Source: Boswellia sacra
Taxonomy: Eukaryota; Streptophyta; Magnoliopsida; Sapindales; Burseraceae
Length of the DNA stretch: 64,000 bases
NCBI GenBank assembly: GCA_013180625.2
Contig: SNVD02003385.1
Coordinates: 1-64,000, forward strand
Direction: 5' to 3'
Shown: positions 59,340 through 64,000 of the stretch, piece after piece
Position numbering within the stretch: position 1 is the first letter of the stretch
How the letters are laid out: the number at the start of each line of letters is the position of its first letter
Program-made: the position numbers and the translations under genes
Notes under the pieces: model-generated
Database searches by the model: none
Told to the model about the DNA's origin: nothing
Seen by the model: the letters and a program-made list of their open reading frames with translations, nothing else

Positions 59340-61311
59340 TCAGAAGGTCGAACCATTAAACCCGAAGAATGAGCGCTGAACAAGAAAGAGATGAAGATGA
59401 GTACTAGTTTCCAGACTGAACATATCAAAATAAAGTGAAATCGACATTCATTTTCATTAGAACTGTGCAAAATTTGGTAGAATCTCAAGACACATAAATT
59501 TCTGCAATTTCTGAGTCTATATATCCAACATCAAGTAGAAAATGCAAACTACTTGGAAATATATAATTTTTGAACAATACAATATTTACAAACCCTTTTA
59601 CAAACTAACCAACATGACATCATGTGACTGAAAAAGTAAATTCCAAAAATAAACAAAATTAGTTAAGATAGATGAAGTGAATATGATCCAATACTGCCAC
59701 ATGACTTTATATATAACAGTTTGTGTGAATATAACATTATTCATAATTTCTTAATTCCAATGTCCAACAAAGCATGGACATAAAGCTGCTCTGCTTTTAA
59801 AGCATTCATAGAATTCCAAATGAAATCAGGACATTGCAAGTAATTAGATTACCTGAACATCATAAAATTTGATATAAAAGCATGAGCTATTGATTGAAAG
59901 CTTGGTTTGAAGAATTTCTGCAATGGTTGAGCTTAATTTCCCATTAACACTCAGCCGAACGCCACCAATTGAGATCAATTCTCCATATGGTGCTGGTGAT
60001 TCAGTCCCAGCAAATGCAATGGGAACTCCACCATTAAGCAAAATCATCATGTACTGAACAATAACAATAAAGATGAACTAGAAGTATAAATAACAAGTCA
60101 TATCACAATAATGAATGGGTATAATTGCAACAAAAAGCACCTTAAAACGGTAGAAAGAGTATATGAACTGTTGTAAACTGTTAATAACGGCAAGAAATAA
60201 CAACATAGCCATTGCAGATGTACTCGATGCATCAGATAATCATCATAGAATCTCAAATTCTCTTCGAAGCCTGTCTGAACGGAAGAAAAATGTGATCATA
60301 TTACTGCATAGACACATGCAAGAGCGCATGCAAGGGCTCAAAATTCACAGGAATAAGTGTCTGTTACATTGTTTGAATTCAAACTAACAACAGCTGGAAC
60401 ATCTTTTATTCAAACAGAATAAGTATGTATTTTGGGAGTTGTCAATGTCATGTATTTTGGGACTTTATAAATTAACACATAATGCCCTGCCCCAGTTTCA
60501 CTCAGTGGCATTATATAATCATTTGAAAGACTATACATGAAACCAATAGCCTAAAGAAATCATGTAGTCCCGCCCATTTTTCTATGCGAAGAAAATATGC
60601 AAGTGTATGCATCAAACTACTCGAACAATAAGCTCATGCTTTATGATTCTAAACATATCAGGTTACTCATTGCAACGCTTATAAGCGAAAAAACTAAGAC
60701 ATAATTTAAGAGCTCATTCAACACCACTAAAAGCGCTTAATTAAAAAAGTACAGAGACTTTTGTGTAAGATTTGAAATGTCTAACTAAAAATAGACTCGA
60801 AAGTACTCTAAGAAAACTCATTTTGAATCAATAAAATGCTTTGTATGTTAAAAAGACATTTCAAGTGCTTCTCGAAAACACACTCCCCAGAAAAGCTTTC
60901 AAGTGCTTTCCACTAAAATGCCTTTAGTAAAACGTCGTGACACAACACAGGCTTATAAAAACCACTCCAAATGAGTTAATTCTACAATCTTTTGCCAACT
61001 TTTACACCAATATACAAAGCCATTAACAACTAATGCATGGCGTTGTGCTTTTAACAAACAAAGAACGCCTTAACTCTAAACAATTGTTGAGTCTTACGAG
61101 TTAAAAATACCCAGAAAGGGAAACACAGATAGGGTGAAACAGAGAATAATTTCATCGAACAACTGGTAGTCAAACTGAAATTCAGTTAAGAGTCACGCAG
61201 AGACTCAGGGTTGCCAATGATCTTAGCAACAGCTTTGGTGGCGTCTCTGAGAATGTCAGAGGCAGTGATGGCATCAACTGGCAAGTTGGTGAAAAGATTC
61301 AACATGGGCAT
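59340..61311 (-). CDS. MIF/D-dopachrome tautomerase-like protein (MDL1 type), donor of intron 1 damaged
   Basis: Plant MDL proteins are small homologues of animal macrophage migration inhibitory factor and belong to the tautomerase superfamily. Three exons: 61311-61201 (MPMLNLFTN..., 37 codons, ending IIGNPES), 60053-59853 (67 codons: YMMILLNGGVPIAF, APYGELISIGG, FYIKFYDVQ) and 59375-59340 (RSFFGFNGSTF, stop). The sum of 115 aa matches the family. Pro2 after the initiator Met, the catalytic base of tautomerases, is present. Exons 2 and 3 have good splice sites. After exon 1 the sequence is CTGCGTGACT, where GTGCGT would be expected, so the donor has lost its first G. The next GT, four bases on, breaks the frame. 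The gene may be a fresh pseudogene, may use an unusual site, or may carry a sequencing error. Confidence 0.8.
60054..61200 (-). other. Intron 1 of the MDL-like gene
   Basis: About 1.15 kb, no exon seen. It includes aaaagcgctt-type palindromic sequence near 60731 and several ...tcaagtgctt... repeats (60862-60910), possibly an old MITE. Confidence 0.5.
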
Positions 61312-61914
61312 GGTTGTGTTTTCAGTTGATTGGATGAGTGGTTTCAGACTAGGAATTTGTTGATAACGGCTCCTACGTTACTAGCGTCCTCGCGAAGGCG
61401 ATCGCTGTTTATTTACTTCAGGCCATAGTCTTTTGTGTTAGCATCAAAGATTCTCTATTATCAAATTTCTTGGGAAACTTGAGAATATGGAACCCAAACT
61501 TAGCACGCACATTATATTATACCCTAAAATATGCAAGCCAGGGGAGGATCCCAAGGCTCATAGAAAAGATGCTGGTTGCTAGACGTCCATCTTTGCGCTA
61601 TAAATGGTGTTTAAAACCGGTTTCCGGTTCCCACCAGAAATTTGCATTATTTTGATGCAACTCAGAAGCAATTAGAATTTAAAAACACAAAGATCAAGAA
61701 TACCACAACTACATTACATTTTCTGCATTCTTTTGCTACTTGAAACATGAGCAGCACAAAATTATCTGGACAATGTCAGGTTAAACCAAGCTGGAACTAT
61801 ATTTGGGGACTCTACACGTAATACATCATAAAAGTGATTCATTTTCTCTAGTCAGAAATTAATTAGAAATAAATTAGTCCAACAAGGAAGGCTGATGGCT
61901 TTTAGGCTATCTAC
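61312..61914. other. Shared spacer: MDL-like promoter side and KH-gene 3' UTR
   Basis: The two minus-strand genes are head to tail. The KH-gene stop is at 61915 and the MDL-like ATG at 61311, so the 600 bp between should hold the KH 3' UTR and the MDL-like promoter and 5' UTR. The frame at 61470-61655 on the plus strand shows no motif. Confidence 0.5.
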
Positions 61915-64000
61915 TCAAAGCCTATAACTAGTGTAGCCCCCTACACCAGAAGAAGATCCATAACCACCATAAGGTTGCGATGATAACGAAGTTGATGAGT
62001 AGGATGAACTTCCCAAATATGATGACCTATAACCAGTGTCTATTTTGCCATTGCTGCTTGTAACTGGCTCTTTGTGATTGCTCATAAATTCCTGCATATA
62101 CCACACAGAAGTAGTAGATCAAGTAAACTTTAGTGCCGTTTCTTCCACGCCCATAACTCCAAGTAAAATTAAATAATTTACAAAATCGTTTCGAAAATTG
62201 ACAAGATGCATAGGTTTCTTCACACTTACATTAAATTTCACAACTTCCTGGAAGATTATCTAAACTGTTTGTCAGTTACCATGTACCAACTTTTTAACCA
62301 TGTTGCCCCAAAAAATAGTTCCAAGTGAACTAAGATTTAATGCAGACAGGCAAATAAGACATGATGAAGCAAGTAAGTACCCAAGGTGAGAACATTTGAC
62401 AAAACCTTCAACTGCTTGAATGAAATATGTTTCAATTTTATTTTTGAAATGAAGATATGCGAGACAAGAAACTCGCCAATTTTTATTGCAGGGAGTATTC
62501 CCCTAAATCCCATGCGGGCACTAATGCCTTAATTATGAAAAGAAATTTTTTTTTCCAATTAACAGCAAAGACTATTGTCAATGATTATAAACTGCATCTC
62601 TCAATGTTTCTAAATATTGATGAGAATTTGGATATATTTGATAACTCAGTGTTTGCAGGGCCACTAAGTTAAGGGAACCTCCTACCTGAATCAATTGTTG
62701 AGCCATTTGATCCTGTGATGAGGAGCCTTTAATTTCCACAGTGATTTCATCAGGCGAACCCCTGCTCTCCTGGACAGTTATTATGGCCCCACCAGTATGA
62801 CGGATGTGCTCAATACTATTACCTCCAATTCCAATGATGTCCTCAGCATAAGACATTGGTATTTGCATTGTTTGTGCAACCTGATTAAAAAGAAAAAAGA
62901 GGAACTGACGATACATCCACGAAAAAAAAAAAATAACAGGAAAGAAAGAGGAATGATGAGATGAAAAAAAAAAAGGTATGTAAAAATCTTATCAAATCTA
63001 AAAGAAATAGAAGTTTCCCCTGTATGAAGCCTGATCTGCACTCCACTATCTTCATGGTCAGTCTTCAGCATTAACATCAAAGAATTATGAGAGAGCATTC
63101 ATCTTAAGTGGGGAGAGATGGTACTCACTTCTTTATAAGACTGATGCAACTTCATCAGTAATCGGTCTTGACATAGATTAATTTGATAACAATATTTCTT
63201 TCCCATCATCGGATCTAGAATCACCAAAGGCTTAAACATCAATATGCCCAGCAGCCAACATGAAAATTTTTGTAGGCATCAATTCCAACATAAAATTAGG
63301 ACTATTCAATATATCTTAAAATTCCATTGGTCAGAGCAAGCACAACTCTAAGGAAGAATATCTTATAGCGTATTAGGTGGGTCTCTTCTTTTTATAGTAA
63401 AAAGTTTCTCGATTTTCCCCTTGTTCATCAATTTCTACACTAACGCAAAGCTATATCCACACCCTAAATGCTTGATGGTGAGGGGACATGTGGAATCTAT
63501 ATATATCTCAAGTAGGCAGCCCCAAAAAGATTTGAACCCTTGATCTCAATGAGGGAATCTAGGGCTTTTTACCAATAACTACAAGCAAGCAATAAATTCT
63601 TTCACAATACCCATTAGCTTTTTTTTACCATGAATAAGAAATTTTAATCTCAGCTTTTACAGACAATAAAAATTCAAAACCACCCACCTGTGTAACAATT
63701 GGACCACTAGCACGACCAAGTACTGATCAACGTATTGTTGTAAGTGCAGGATCTTGTCCATAGAGTGAAATTCCAGAGTATCTTAGACGTGATTCCAATT
63801 GAGGTTCACGGTCCAGGAACAAAGATTCCCTCCTTGTCGATGTAGGATAGTCAGAGGTCACTAAACTTTGAGACCTAGTATGCAGTAATGACTTGTCAGA
63901 CCAGGTCTCCGCTTGACGCTCTTGAGATATTGTTGAATTGTACTAAAATTAGAAATAACAATAATCACTATTTCTCATTGAAAGAGAAGCATAGCGATAA
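61915..64000 (-). pseudogene. KH-domain RNA-binding protein (HEN4/PEPPER-like), 3' part, one in-frame stop
   Basis: Proteins of this family bind pre-mRNA in the nucleus and take part in processing and flowering control. Three exons are visible: 63942-63688 (linker, with RRESLFLDRE, QLESRLRYSG, LYGQDPAL and GRASGPIVTQ), 62880-62686 (third KH domain, 65 codons, IIGIGGNSIEHIR with the GxxG loop and VQESRG..EITVEIKG) and 62091-61915 (Gly/Ser/Tyr-rich tail, EFMSNHKEPV...GYTSYRL, stop). All splice sites are canonical and in phase. The linker exon has a TGA at 63729-63727, between TTIR and SVLGRA, where relatives continue with Ser. It would remove the third KH domain and tail. Earlier KH domains lie beyond the right edge. 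I classify it as a pseudogene with caution, since every other feature is intact. Confidence 0.7.

Noticed and set aside
1..64000. tRNA, rRNA and other structural RNA genes
   Set aside because: I looked for tRNA-like A and B boxes and conserved rRNA stretches and saw none. The only tRNA-related sequences are retrotransposon primer sites.

Overview
The window is nuclear DNA of a flowering plant, most likely a woody eudicot. Genes are split by GT-AG introns, intergenic DNA is AT-rich, and Ty1/copia elements with an initiator-Met tRNA primer site, a Ty3/gypsy element, hAT, MULE and CACTA-type sequences are abundant. I cannot name the species. No bacterial, organellar or viral genome features were seen.

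Layout. Positions 1-2015: one LTR and the start of gag of a gypsy element on the minus strand, running off the left edge. 2016-5491: AT-rich intergenic DNA with a 513-bp hAT-type element (4191-4703) and an old relic of oxidosqualene cyclase (OSC) intron sequence. 5492-10856: a complete but decayed copia element (copia A). 10857-16309: intergenic DNA built from repeated duplications. 16310-20560: an apparently intact 17-exon OSC gene (OSC1, 768 aa). 21805-31575: the 5' end of a second OSC copy (OSC3), split in exon 2 by a roughly 9.3-kb CACTA-like element. That element carries exon fragments of a MOR1/XMAP215-type gene and a Mut7-like exonuclease gene, unidentified coding-like pieces, a perfect 31-bp hairpin and a nested hAT element (28251-29068). 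32152-37325: a second copia family (copia D). 37587-48181: a third OSC copy (OSC2), a pseudogene with copia B (38778-44141, same family as copia A) in intron 4. It is cut off after exon 13 by a truncated third copia (48212-49955). 51960-53180: a MULE transposase remnant folded into an inverted repeat.

The last 11 kb is gene-rich and TE-poor: RPN6, the 26S proteasome lid subunit (CDS 55687-56955, with a 2-kb 5'-UTR intron), a MIF/MDL-type tautomerase gene on the minus strand (59340-61311, donor of intron 1 damaged), and the 3' end of a three-KH-type RNA-binding protein gene on the minus strand (61915 to beyond the right edge, with one in-frame stop).

Reading it together: OSC1, OSC3 and OSC2 are a same-strand tandem array of a triterpene-scaffold synthase in which only OSC1 looks functional. 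The other two copies have been taken apart by transposon insertion, frameshifts and truncation. The housekeeping genes on the right have no obvious functional link to the array. The two most interesting signals are the multi-gene exon capture inside the CACTA-like element and the 7-residue insertion directly before the product-determining MWCYCR motif of OSC1.
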